A stretch of 19,150 nucleotides of DNA, taken from the NCBI GenBank assembly GCA_035533255.1, contig DATLUE010000307.1, positions 1 to 19,150 of the forward strand, written 5' to 3'. The translations under genes and the position numbers were made by a program. The notes under the pieces were generated by a model that was given only the letters and a program-made list of their open reading frames with translations, did not search any database and was not told the DNA's origin. The DNA is from CAIKMD01 sp035533255 (GTDB lineage: Bacteria; Pseudomonadota; Alphaproteobacteria; ATCC43930; CGMCC-115725). Positions 1 through 7,310 of this stretch are shown here, piece by piece. Position 1 is the first letter of the stretch; every line of letters starts with the position of its first letter.

Positions 1-2
1 TT

Positions 3-128
3 TACAACGGATTACCGGTCTTATTTAGCCTGATCTGGGCGCATCAGGCGGCGCGGCTTTCCGAAGCCGCGCTGAGTAATCAGCCGACCGGGCGCGGCCA
101 CGACCATCACCCCGAAATTTCAAAATAA
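3..128 (+). CDS. Possible C-terminal end of a gene entering from the left edge
   Basis: Frame 3 on the plus strand is open from the window edge to a TAA at 126-128, giving about 41 residues. They begin YNGLPVLFSLIWAHQ and end in a polar, His-rich tail (GRGHDHHPEISK). A hydrophobic stretch followed by a charged tail would suit the C-terminus of a membrane-associated protein. The open stretch is too short to be significant alone, and two hairpins lie inside it, so this may be non-coding. No family is recognised. The upstream sequence would decide it. Confidence 0.25.
   Translation, partial: YNGLPVLFSLIWAHQAARLSEAALSNQPTGRGHDHHPEISK
28..72. repeat. Two adjacent perfect hairpins
   Basis: Stem 1 is GCCTGAT (28-34) with ATCAGGC (43-49) and an 8-nt loop. 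Stem 2 is GCGCGGCTT (51-59) with AAGCCGCGC (64-72) and a TCCG loop. They lie one base apart. Neither is followed by a clear T-tract on either strand, so a classical intrinsic terminator is not proven. They sit about 100 bp beyond the 3' end of the minus-strand CocE-family gene and could end transcription from it or from a gene arriving from the left. A REP-type palindrome is the alternative. Confidence 0.5.
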
Positions 129-174
129 TATCTTTTAGAAACAAATTATTAGAGCGATAAGCTACCGGCTTTCC

Positions 175-1776
175 TTAATCCGCCGGCATCACCGGCATCA
201 CCGGCAGCATCAGATGCGAGGGATGCGCGGCATCGTGGTGGATCGTATCGGTGCCCATCTTGTCGGGCCGATAGATGTGGAAGAACAGCGCATCGGTCGC
301 CGGCGAATCGCCGTTGACGACCTCGACCCGGATGCGATTGCCCTGGCGGAAGCGATAGGCGATCGGCTGCAGGGGAATCTCGACCTGGTAGATCTGGCCG
401 GGGATCAGCGGCGTCGCGCTGCGATGCCCGCCCTGGTGCGAGGCGCGCAGCCAGCCTTTGGTGACGATGAACGAATTGGGCTGTAGCCCCTTGCCGCGCG
501 CGGCCGGGTCTTGCGCGAATTGCTCGGAAAGCTTGACGCAGAAATCCATGTCCGGCTGGGTCGACGAGGCATAGAGCACCAGCTTGGCGTCGCCGGCGAT
601 CTCCATGTCGGCCGGCAGCGGCGCGGTCGTGAAGGTCAGCACGCCGCGCACCGGATCGGGGCCTTGCGGCCCGAGCGCGACGACGCCGAGCGCCCAGCTC
701 GGATGCGGATAGGTGTAGCTGGCGCTGCCGCCATCGTCGCCCGGCGCGGCTGAGGCAAGTGTCCCGTCATTGAGCGAGGTCACGCTCTCGCTCGGGCCTT
801 TGGCCAAAAAGAAGCTCGTTGCGGTCGCGCCCGGCGGCGGCCAGGTCGCGGCCGACTTCACCGCGCCGGTATTGCGCACCGTGTATTCGACCGCCGCGCG
901 CGTATCGTGGCTGCTCGGCTGGTCCTTCAGATAGCGCTCGTAGAACGGCAGCAGATGCTGCTCGTGAAACGCGACATCGGCGAAATCGCGCTGCGCCGTG
1001 AACGGCGTCGCAGTGCCCGAGATGAAGAGCTTCTTGGGTCCTTGCGCCTTCTGATAGCCGAGGATGTTGCCGGCGCAATGCAGATCGAGCTTCGCCCAGA
1101 CGCCGATCGAGAACAGCGGCACGGCGATCTTGTCGAGCTGCTCGGCGGCGCAGCGCTCCTGCCACCAATCGTCATAGAACGGGTGTTGCTGCACGTCGAA
1201 GAACAGATCGTGCGGCAACGCGCGCGGGTGGTCGCCGTTGGTCGGGTAAAGATTCGGCACGCGGACGCTGGAATTGTACCAGTAGGAGAGGAAATTGCCC
1301 TCGATCCCGCCGGGATAGCCCATGAAGCGATAGGGATCGTTGAGCCCATCATAGGCGCCGAGGCAAGCGAGATGCGGCGGATTCTGGATGCCCATGAACC
1401 ACTGGGCCATGCAGTAATAGCTCTCGCCGATCCCGCCGACCTTGCCGTTGCACCAGGGCTGGGTGCCGATCCATTCGATCACATCGTAGAGATCGTTCTG
1501 CTCGTTGCGGTCGAGAAAGCGATACTCGCCCTCGGAAAAGCCGGTGCCGCGGGTGTCGGCATGGACATAGGCATAGCCGCGCTCGACATACCATGCGACC
1601 GGCCCGGTCTCGCGCCACAGGAACACCGGCGTCGCCGGCAGATCGTCATTGTCGTAGCGATAGGGGCTGACCGCGAAGAGAGCGGGGAATTTCCCGCTGC
1701 CTTCGGGGCGGTAGAGGCGGATTGCGATCTTGGTGCCGTCGCGGACGGTGACCTGAAGGTCCTTTTGCTCGATCAC
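175..1776 (-). CDS. CocE/NonD-family alpha/beta hydrolase (X-Pro dipeptidyl-peptidase fold)
   Basis: 533 aa if translation starts at the GTG at 1774-1776. That start has a GGAG 6 nt upstream and lies 16 nt past the stop of the upstream transporter; a longer frame would run back into that gene. The family contains serine esterases and acylases (cocaine esterase CocE, glutaryl-7-ACA acylase). Visible features are SPYRYD near residue 37 (Tyr of the usual oxyanion region), ADTRGTGFSEG, and the nucleophile elbow GESYY (Ser119). A candidate acid is Asp231 in KLDLHC, and a C-terminal beta-rich domain follows from about residue 290. The family's GPWxH catalytic-His segment appears as SGTATPFT (253-260), without a His. 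No signal peptide is seen, so it is probably cytoplasmic. Translational coupling to an aromatic-acid carrier suggests it cleaves an imported ester or amide. The family call is firm; substrate and activity are unknown. Confidence 0.88.
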   Translation of the reverse strand: MIEQKDLQVTVRDGTKIAIRLYRPEGSGKFPALFAVSPYRYDNDDLPATPVFLWRETGPVAWYVERGYAYVHADTRGTGFSEGEYRFLDRNEQNDLYDVIEWIGTQPWCNGKVGGIGESYYCMAQWFMGIQNPPHLACLGAYDGLNDPYRFMGYPGGIEGNFLSYWYNSSVRVPNLYPTNGDHPRALPHDLFFDVQQHPFYDDWWQERCAAEQLDKIAVPLFSIGVWAKLDLHCAGNILGYQKAQGPKKLFISGTATPFTAQRDFADVAFHEQHLLPFYERYLKDQPSSHDTRAAVEYTVRNTGAVKSAATWPPPGATATSFFLAKGPSESVTSLNDGTLASAAPGDDGGSASYTYPHPSWALGVVALGPQGPDPVRGVLTFTTAPLPADMEIAGDAKLVLYASSTQPDMDFCVKLSEQFAQDPAARGKGLQPNSFIVTKGWLRASHQGGHRSATPLIPGQIYQVEIPLQPIAYRFRQGNRIRVEVVNGDSPATDALFFHIYRPDKMGTDTIHHDAAHPSHLMLPVMPVMPAD

Positions 1777-1792
1777 CGTCCGCTCCGCTTGC

Positions 1793-3166
1793 CTATTCGG
1801 CCGCCGCGGCCTGGCCTTCGCGCGCCCACGGCCGCTCCCTGAGCCGCGTCGCGTTGAGGCGATAGACCACGAAGCAGAGCACCGCGCCAAGAGCGAAGGG
1901 CAGCGCCGCCCACATATAAAGCTGCTGGACCGGCAGCGCGACGAAGAACGCGCCCAGCATCGGCCCGACGATCGAGCCGATCCGGCCGATGCCGAGCTGC
2001 CAGCCCGAGCCGTTGGAGCGCAGCGAGGTCGGATAGATCAGCGCGCCCGAGACGTTGATGCCGGATTGGATGCCGAGTACCAGGAAGCCGCCGAAGAATG
2101 CGGCGATCATCAGCGAGGTTTGCGACGTGATGCCGAACCAGCCGATCGAGCCGACCACCGGCACCGCGATGACGAACAGGATCGCGATCGCGCCGAAGCG
2201 GCGCTTGTCGATCCAGCGGCACAGCAGCAGCGCGCCGACGGTGCCGCCGACCTGGAAGATCGCGCCGGTCAAGGCGCCCACCGCAGGCGGCAGATGCGCC
2301 GCCGTGACAAGCAGGGTCGGCGTCCAACTGTTGAGGAAGAAGAATCCCATCAGATTCAGCATGAACAACAGCCACACCAGCGGCGTGATCAGCGCGAGGC
2401 CGTCCTGGAACAGCAAGGACGGCCTGAAGGCGCCATAATTATGCTCGTCCTCGATGACGAATTTCGCGTTCGGCGGGATGACGAAATCGGGCTGGATGGC
2501 GTGAACCAGCTTCTCCATGTCGGCGCGATGCTTTTCATGGAGCGCCATGTATTTGATCGATTCCGGCAGGCCGAAAATACCGCAAATCCCGATCAGGATC
2601 GGCACGATGCCGCCGACGAAGAACAGAAACTGCCAGCCATAGGTCGGAACGAAGGCGACGGTGAGGAAGCCCGGAATGGCGCCGCCGATCGGCACCAGCC
2701 CGACCGCGATGATCGCCAGGGTGGCGCGCAGATGGCGCGGCGCGGATTCGGCGTTGATCGCGATCGCGTTCGGGATGACGCCGCCGATGCCGAGCCCCGC
2801 GAGCATCCGGAGCCAGAACATCTCGCTGACATTAGTCGAATAGGCGGCGATCAGGGTGAAGATGCCGAACACCAGATTGGCGCCGATCAGCGCGGCCTTG
2901 CGGCCATAACGGTCGCCGACGAAGCCGAAGATCGCGGAGCCGAACAAAATGCCGATGAGGCTCGCGCTGAAGATCGGGCCCAATTGGCTGGGCGGGAAAT
3001 GCCATTGCTTCATCAGCGAGGGCGCCGCGAAGGCGATCGCGCCGATGTCGTAGCCGTCGATCAGCACGATGAACAGCGACCAGATCAGCAGCTTGATATG
3101 GAACGCGCCGATCCCGCGCTCGTCGAGCATGTGCGAAACTTGGATTGTCTGGGCGTCGGCCATCAT
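1793..3166 (-). CDS. MFS transporter, aromatic acid:H+ symporter (AAHS) type
   Basis: 457 aa with about 12 hydrophobic segments, so an inner-membrane carrier. The first helix holds LIDGYDIGA (Asp37, Asp40), the DGYD signature of PcaK/VanK/BenK-type aromatic acid symporters. The loop between helices 2 and 3 has GDRYGRK (84-90), the MFS motif A. A hydrophilic central loop (about residues 205-255) separates the two six-helix halves. Two ATGs stand side by side at 3164-3166 and 3161-3163 after AGGGGGAGG; the second has more natural spacing, so the protein may be one residue shorter. It is the first gene of an operon with the CocE-family hydrolase, 16 nt downstream. Proton-coupled uptake of an aromatic carboxylate is inferred from the family; the substrate cannot be named. 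Confidence 0.9.
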   Translation of the reverse strand: MMADAQTIQVSHMLDERGIGAFHIKLLIWSLFIVLIDGYDIGAIAFAAPSLMKQWHFPPSQLGPIFSASLIGILFGSAIFGFVGDRYGRKAALIGANLVFGIFTLIAAYSTNVSEMFWLRMLAGLGIGGVIPNAIAINAESAPRHLRATLAIIAVGLVPIGGAIPGFLTVAFVPTYGWQFLFFVGGIVPILIGICGIFGLPESIKYMALHEKHRADMEKLVHAIQPDFVIPPNAKFVIEDEHNYGAFRPSLLFQDGLALITPLVWLLFMLNLMGFFFLNSWTPTLLVTAAHLPPAVGALTGAIFQVGGTVGALLLCRWIDKRRFGAIAILFVIAVPVVGSIGWFGITSQTSLMIAAFFGGFLVLGIQSGINVSGALIYPTSLRSNGSGWQLGIGRIGSIVGPMLGAFFVALPVQQLYMWAALPFALGAVLCFVVYRLNATRLRERPWAREGQAAAAE

Positions 3167-3268
3167 CCTCCCCCTGCGTTATTGCCTGCCGCGGCCGATC
3201 GTTCCGGCCGTTATTCGGCGATCCTAAGGTATGGCCTCTGCAATGAAAAGCGGGCCGTACCAACCAAA

Positions 3269-3937
3269 TTATCTCGTCGATTTCTTCGGCTTGGGGCCGG
3301 GCTTTTGGCGAGCCAGCGGGCGGTCGAGGCGCCGCTCCAGCCGCGCGATGAAGCGCGGTGCGCCGAGCGGCCGGCCGGTGCGCTCGCCGCTGCGGATCGC
3401 CGCGTGATCCTCGGGGCTCAAGCCGCCGCGCAGGAATTCCGCCCAATCGGGCGCGAGCGCGAGCAGCGGATGGGTTTTCACCAGCAAGTCGTCGCGTCCG
3501 CCCAGATGGGCGCGCGCGCTCGACCAGCGCCAATCGCGCGCCCGCCGCGCGAGCTTGGCGCGCACCGGGTTGAGCTCGACATAGCGCGCGCCGGCGAGCA
3601 GATAGGGCTCGTCCATCGGAAAGGACGCGAACCGTCCTTGCCACAAATAGCCGCGCCAGCCTTCGCGCAGATTGACGTGCCGCGTGTAGCGCCGATGCGT
3701 TTCGCCGAGCGCGGCGCGCAGGCCGTCGGCATCGGAGGGGACGAGGATAAGGTGGACGTGGTTGGGCATCAGGCAATAGGCCCAGACCTCGACTCCGGCC
3801 GCGCGGCAGGATTCGGCCAGCAATCCGCGATAGGTCGCGTAATCGTCGTCGCCGAAAAAGACCGGCTGGCGGCGGTTGCCCCGCTGCGTCACATGATGCG
3901 GCAGGTTCGCCGCCACCACCCTCGCCAATCGCGCCAT
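3269..3937 (-). mobile_element. REP-associated tyrosine transposase (RAYT), IS200-like Y1 HUH family
   Basis: 222 aa. The order of motifs matches the family: HHVTQRGNRRQPVFF (14-28), the HUH pair in MPNHVHLI (His60, His62), the GYLWQGRFAS block (96-105), and the catalytic-Tyr segment RYVELNPVRAKL (Tyr119), followed by WRWSSARAH. Y1 enzymes of this type cut and join single-stranded DNA at hairpin or REP sequences. The frame is intact and every key residue is present, so the gene may be functional. The C-terminal ~80 residues are basic (KPGPKPKKSTR tail). No convincing ribosome site precedes the ATG at 3937. Just upstream of it are tandem copies of the GTCCCCAGAATTC repeat, the kind of short repeat that I recall often accompanies such genes. 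It sits between two transporter genes and looks like an insertion. Confidence 0.9.
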
Positions 3938-3979
3938 GTCGGAAGGCTACGCCATCGCGGTCGCGCGCGTCAATTAGAT

Positions 3980-4017
3980 ATTATGTCCCCAGAATTCTAT
4001 TATGTCCCCAGAATTCT
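3980..4017 (+). repeat. Tandem 19-bp repeat x2, left arm of RAYT-linked inverted repeats
   Basis: ATTATGTCCCCAGAATTCT occurs twice with no gap (3980-3998 and 3999-4017) without mismatch. The core GTCCCCAGAATTC recurs in reverse orientation as a pair at 4680-4706. The array begins 42 bp upstream of the transposase start codon. It is the probable recognition or boundary sequence of the RAYT; that role is inferred from proximity. Confidence 0.85.
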
Positions 4018-4025
4018 CCATCTAA

Positions 4026-4077
4026 CCCCCTGGCAATCGCTTTTTTCCAAATGCGATTCCCCTGGGGATAATTGCCA
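4026..4077. repeat. Imperfect nested hairpins next to the left repeat arm
   Basis: AATCGC (4035-4040) pairs with GCGATT (4053-4058), with CCCC (4026-4029) and GGGG (4064-4067) able to extend the stem over mismatches. An alternative pairing is TGGCAAT (4031-4037) with ATTGCCA (4071-4077), which is perfect over 7 bp. The right arm of the alternative pairing overlaps the proposed -35 box of the next gene. This could be a REP-like substrate for the neighbouring transposase or an operator. Confidence 0.45.
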
Positions 4078-4100
4078 AACTCATCAACAGTCGTTACAAT
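4072..4100 (+). promoter_or_regulatory. Sigma70-type promoter for the 128-aa secreted protein
   Basis: A -35 box TTGCCA (4072-4077) and a -10 box TACAAT (4095-4100), each 5 of 6 to consensus, are separated by exactly 17 nt in an AT-rich stretch. Transcription would start near 4107, leaving about 58 nt before the ATG at 4165. Confidence 0.6.
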
Positions 4101-4164
4101 TTACTTTATTACGGCCATCTTTTGCGTACCCCACGTTCTGCAAAAAACTAAAGGAGTACAATGA

Positions 4165-4551
4165 ATGTCAGTTTCGAAACTGAGCGGCGTCGCCCGCGCC
4201 GTGCTCGTGACTTTGGCGTTGCTGGCGTCGAGTGCTCAGGGAGCGCGGGCTGAGACGATATTTCTTACATGCATCAATAATGCCGCTAGTGTCGATAAAG
4301 ACAACTTCGTCGTCGATTTAACAAACAACACCGTCAATAGTTCTCCTGCAAATATCGATGCAACAGCGATTGATTGGCAGGTTAAGGGAAGTGCCAATCA
4401 ATATGGTTATGTCGTAAAATATTACCATATTGACCGCACAGCAGGCACCCTTACGGAGACCGACACATTCCATCTTGCGAACGGAAGGATTTCTAGTGTC
4501 AAAATCATCTATTCCTGCACTAAGGGCAGCGCGCCGCCAACGAAGTTTTAG
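4165..4551 (+). CDS. Small secreted protein of unknown function, AT-rich cargo gene
   Basis: 128 aa. AGGAG at 4152-4156 is 8 nt before the ATG. Residues 1-29 are a Sec signal peptide: basic start, hydrophobic VLVTLALLASSAQ, and an ARA cleavage site before Glu30. The mature ~99 residues are rich in Thr, Asn and Ser and look beta-stranded. They contain two cysteines only, Cys36 (FLTC) and Cys118 (IYSC), which could form a disulfide in the periplasm. The pattern of an early Cys, a vDL...tV strand, an IDRxxGTLxE segment and a Cys near the end resembles small periplasmic hypothetical proteins I recall from alphaproteobacteria, but no named family is claimed. Codons such as ATA, TTA and AAT set it apart from neighbouring genes. 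It lies inside the inverted repeats at 3980-4706 with its own promoter, suggesting horizontal arrival. Confidence 0.7.
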   Translation: MSVSKLSGVARAVLVTLALLASSAQGARAETIFLTCINNAASVDKDNFVVDLTNNTVNSSPANIDATAIDWQVKGSANQYGYVVKYYHIDRTAGTLTETDTFHLANGRISSVKIIYSCTKGSAPPTKF

Positions 4552-4731
4552 GGCCAAATGGCCCGGATAGAGCTGGCTCCGTTTGTCTGAACAACTCCGC
4601 GCAAAAGATTAAGTGGATTCCTGCCGGGTTTGGTTGGTCGGTGCGATGGGTCACTGATGTGGACGGCGACGAACCGCGTGAATTCTGGGGACTGAATTCT
4701 GGGGACGCAACACATAACTTTCAACTCGCTG
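4552..4731. other. Intergenic stretch with no gene, right boundary of the cassette
   Basis: It starts with a short hairpin just after the stop codon (GGGCCA/TGGCCC, 4551-4564) that lacks a T-tract. It contains the inverted repeat arm at 4680-4706 and ends at the stop codon of the second transporter. Short open frames here show no protein-like composition. Confidence 0.5.
4680..4706 (-). repeat. Tandem 13-bp repeat x2, right arm of RAYT-linked inverted repeats
   Basis: GAATTCTGGGGAC occurs at 4680-4692 and 4694-4706, separated by one T. It is the exact reverse complement of the core of the left array at 3980-4017. The period is 14 here against 19 on the left, so the arms share the core but not the spacer. 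Confidence 0.85.
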
Positions 4732-5985
4732 CTACGCGACCGCCTCGCCCGGCTCGTCCGCAATTCCCGGCGCGTGGCGCTGCGCCGGATAGGTGTAGGC
4801 GCCGAGCGTCAGGAATAGCCAGCACGCAATCACGAGCGCGCCCGCGTAAGCCAGGAATGCCGGCGTGTAGCTGTGCAGATGGTCGTAAGAAAGGCTGCCG
4901 ATCAGCGCGCCGACCGTATTGCCGATGTTGAAGCAGGCGAAGCTGACGCCGTAGATTTTGCCATAGGCTTTGAGGCCGCAATAGCGGCTTAAGAAAAACG
5001 CCATCAGATCGACCTCGGCGCCGATGCCGAAGCCGCAGAGCGTCGTCGCGATCCGGGCCGTGCCAAGGCCGCCGGTGCCGCTCGCCAACAGCAGGATGCC
5101 GAGGATCGGGATTGCAAAGCAGATCGCGGCGATCACCGGGCCGTTGAAGCGATCGAGGCACCAGCCAGCCGCGACGCGTCCGACGATCAGCGCGATGCCG
5201 GTGAAGGCCAAGGTCGATGCCGCGAGCTGGATCGGAATGCCGCGATCGCCGAGATAGGCGACGATCTGCGACAAGGTGCCGTTGATCGCGAGGCCGCCGA
5301 GAAAGAAAGCGACGGTCATCGACCACCAGCGCCGATGCGCGAAGGCGGCGCGTGCGGTCATCCCCGGCAGATGATCCGAGACCGCGCGCTTTTCCGTGCG
5401 CAGGCGCGCGAAGGCCGGCGGCTCGTGAATGAACAGCACCACCGGAAGCCAGGCGAAGACCACGATCGCCACGGCGATGCCGAGATAGGCGCTGCGCCAG
5501 CCGTCATGCGCGACGAGATAGGCGGTGTATTGCGGCACGACCGCGGTGCCGATGCCTATGCCGGCGAGCGCGATGCCGAGCGCCAGCCCGCGCATCTGGT
5601 CGAACCAGCGCGCGATCACGATGCTGAACGCGACCGGCGAGGCGCCGGCGCTGAACAGATTGCCGAGGACGAAGAGGCTGTAGATGACCAGCGTCGATGC
5701 GGTGAGCAGCGAGCCGGCCGAGATGCCCGCCGCGAACAGCAGCACGCCCGGCACCATAATCCGCCGCGCGCCGTAGCGATCGATGAGATAGCCGACGGTC
5801 GGCCCGCCGATCAGGCCGATCATGGTCGCGAGCAGCGCCGCTCCCGAGAAAATCGCGCGATCGACGCCTAGGGCTTGAGTCACCGGCCGCAGCAGCACCG
5901 CATAGGAGAAGACCAGGATCGGTCCCGGCCCGACGATCATCCCGAAAAACGAAGCGGCCAGAACCCACCAGCGGTTCTTGAACAT
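4732..5985 (-). CDS. MFS transporter, monocarboxylate/oxalate-formate antiporter-like
   Basis: 417 aa with about 12 hydrophobic segments. The helix 2-3 loop reads GYLIDRYGARR (65-75), the motif A variant common in monocarboxylate-type MFS proteins, and helix 1 begins FKNRWWVLAASFFGM. The start at 5985 is supported by GGGAGG 6 nt upstream. It lacks the DGYD signature of the first transporter, so the two are from different MFS subfamilies rather than a duplication. The divergent partner is a metal-dependent amidohydrolase, which suggests joint handling of one carboxylate. The 3' end lies 25 bp from the repeat arm at 4706. The carrier call is firm; substrate and direction are unknown. Confidence 0.87.
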   Translation of the reverse strand: MFKNRWWVLAASFFGMIVGPGPILVFSYAVLLRPVTQALGVDRAIFSGAALLATMIGLIGGPTVGYLIDRYGARRIMVPGVLLFAAGISAGSLLTASTLVIYSLFVLGNLFSAGASPVAFSIVIARWFDQMRGLALGIALAGIGIGTAVVPQYTAYLVAHDGWRSAYLGIAVAIVVFAWLPVVLFIHEPPAFARLRTEKRAVSDHLPGMTARAAFAHRRWWSMTVAFFLGGLAINGTLSQIVAYLGDRGIPIQLAASTLAFTGIALIVGRVAAGWCLDRFNGPVIAAICFAIPILGILLLASGTGGLGTARIATTLCGFGIGAEVDLMAFFLSRYCGLKAYGKIYGVSFACFNIGNTVGALIGSLSYDHLHSYTPAFLAYAGALVIACWLFLTLGAYTYPAQRHAPGIADEPGEAVA

Positions 5986-6008
5986 GACGGTCCTCCCGGT
6001 CGCGCCCC

Positions 6009-6033
6009 GGGCCGCTCTTTTGGCTGGCGGCCC
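6009..6033. promoter_or_regulatory. Inverted repeat in a divergent promoter region
   Basis: GGGCCGC (6009-6015) and GCGGCCC (6027-6033) form a perfect 7-bp inverted repeat with an 11-nt centre. It lies 24 nt upstream of the transporter start codon and could be an operator or a 5' leader hairpin. Confidence 0.35.
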
Positions 6034-6129
6034 TGACGCGCGACGAGGATCGAGCCTCGCTCATCCGGCCCGATTTTGCAATGGCGCGGGCAGGAGCGGA
6101 AGCCCTTGTCTGCGCGCCGGCAGGATGTG

Positions 6130-6158
6130 TTGGCGCCGCGGCTTCCGGCTGGGCTAAT
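6130..6158 (+). promoter_or_regulatory. Weak promoter candidate for the amidohydrolase gene
   Basis: TTGGCG (6130-6135) and GCTAAT (6153-6158), each 4 of 6 to consensus, lie 17 nt apart. Transcription would start about 28 nt before the ATG at 6193. The match is modest and may be chance in this GC-rich DNA. Confidence 0.3.
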
Positions 6159-6192
6159 CTCGGGCGAATTCATGGAGCGGGAGGATCGGCCT

Positions 6193-7209
6193 ATGGTTCA
6201 GATCGTCGACATTCATACGCATTGCTCGGTGCCGGATCGCTCCGATCCGCTGGGCGTCGGCGCGTTCATGCGCGGCACGGCGGTCGGCCGCAATTCCTAC
6301 AACGATTTCCGCGGCCTGCCGTCGATCAGCTATTACGAGCTCACCGATTTCGATCTCCAGCAGGAGGTCAGCCACAAGGCCGGCATCGCGCGGCGGCTGA
6401 TGAGCAATCCGTTCGGCGCCGAGGTGCTGGTCGCGCTCTCGAAGAAATCGGCCGGCGACGTGATCAAGCACAACAACGACCAGATCGCCGCGCTGGTCGA
6501 GCGCAGCAAGGGCACGACCTGGGGTCTCGGCGTCGCCAACCCGCTCGATGCCAGCCTGGTCAAAGACGCCGAGAAATGCATGACCGAGATGCGCTTCAAG
6601 GGGCTGATGATCAATTCAAGCTGGCAGGGCAAGTTCATCGACACCGAGGAGAGCTTCCCGTTCTGGGAATGGGCCGAGGCCCAGCAGGTGCCGCTGTTCC
6701 TTCATCCGGTGCGCGTGCCGATCGGCCACGAGCAGCAGATGGATCAGTACAAGCTCGACGAGCTGGTCGGCCGACCGTTCGATACCGCGATGTGCCTTGC
6801 GCGCATGATCCTCTCGGGATTGTTCGATCGCTATCCGCGCTTGAAGATCGTGGTCGCGCATATGGGCGGCGGGCTGCTGCCGGTGATGGGCCGGCTCAAT
6901 TTCGGCTGGCGCCTTGGCAGCGACGGCATGCCCGACCGCGCCAAGATCAAATGCCAGCGCCTGCCGAGCGACTATCTGCGCGCGCATCTGCATGTCGACA
7001 CGATGGGCATCTGGGGCCCGCATCTGCGCGAGGCGGTCGAGGTGTTCGGCCCGGACCGCGTGATGTTCGGCACCGATTACGGCCCGGTGCCGATCGATCC
7101 CAAAGAGCATATCGATCTGGTAGAGGAGCTCGCGTTGACGCCGGCCGAGAAGGAAAAGATTTACTGGAAGAACGCCAACGCGTTCTTCGATCTCGGCATG
7201 AGCGCGTAG
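6193..7209 (+). CDS. Metal-dependent amidohydrolase / decarboxylase (amidohydrolase_2, ACMSD-like)
   Basis: 338 aa from the ATG at 6193, chosen because GGGAGG (6179-6184) lies 8 nt upstream and the first beta strand with the metal motif follows at once. Metal ligands typical of the TIM-barrel superfamily are visible: DIHTH (His8, His10), LFLHP (His171), AHMGGG (His223) and FGTDYG (Asp295). Length and motif spacing match the branch that includes aminocarboxymuconate-semialdehyde decarboxylase and gamma-resorcylate/orsellinate decarboxylases. Members remove CO2 non-oxidatively from aromatic or muconate acids, while some hydrolyse. It is divergent from an MFS carrier and 100 bp from a convergent gentisate dioxygenase-like gene, which favours a decarboxylase in aromatic breakdown. 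The exact reaction is not determinable. Confidence 0.85.
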   Translation: MVQIVDIHTHCSVPDRSDPLGVGAFMRGTAVGRNSYNDFRGLPSISYYELTDFDLQQEVSHKAGIARRLMSNPFGAEVLVALSKKSAGDVIKHNNDQIAALVERSKGTTWGLGVANPLDASLVKDAEKCMTEMRFKGLMINSSWQGKFIDTEESFPFWEWAEAQQVPLFLHPVRVPIGHEQQMDQYKLDELVGRPFDTAMCLARMILSGLFDRYPRLKIVVAHMGGGLLPVMGRLNFGWRLGSDGMPDRAKIKCQRLPSDYLRAHLHVDTMGIWGPHLREAVEVFGPDRVMFGTDYGPVPIDPKEHIDLVEELALTPAEKEKIYWKNANAFFDLGMSA

Positions 7210-7250
7210 CGCGCACGTCCTCTCTAAGTCGTCGCACGCCCTCTCTCGTA

Positions 7251-7280
7251 TCGTCACCCCGGCTTTCGCCGGGGTGACGA
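7251..7280. repeat. Perfect 13-bp palindrome with 4-nt loop (REP-like, between convergent genes)
   Basis: TCGTCACCCCGGC (7251-7263) pairs fully with GCCGGGGTGACGA (7268-7280) around a TTTC loop. It lies between the convergent amidohydrolase and cupin genes, where it could end transcription from both sides, though neither side has a T-tract. Palindromes beginning CGTCACCCCGG are, from memory, frequent dispersed elements in alphaproteobacterial genomes. Confidence 0.75.
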
Positions 7281-7310
7281 AAATAGAGCGAGATGCTTCG
7301 AATCTATCCC

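Noticed and set aside
907..1842. 311-codon plus-strand frame
   Set aside because: It is antisense to the CocE-family gene, with low-complexity mirror composition and no ribosome site.
2066..4183. 705-codon open frame on the plus strand
   Set aside because: It runs antisense through the first transporter and the transposase and into the AT-rich leader. Its translation is Arg/Asp/Glu-rich and repetitive (mirror-frame composition in GC-rich DNA), with no motif and no start signal.
3269..4706. Calling the region a standard IS200/IS605 insertion sequence
   Set aside because: The transposase motif set and ~220-aa length fit RAYTs better than IS200 TnpA (~150 aa). No TnpB and no typical IS200 end hairpins were found at both ends.
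1793..5985. The two MFS genes as a duplication around the insertion
   Set aside because: They belong to different MFS subfamilies: DGYD and GDRYGRK in one, DRYGARR without DGYD in the other. They share no extended similarity by eye.
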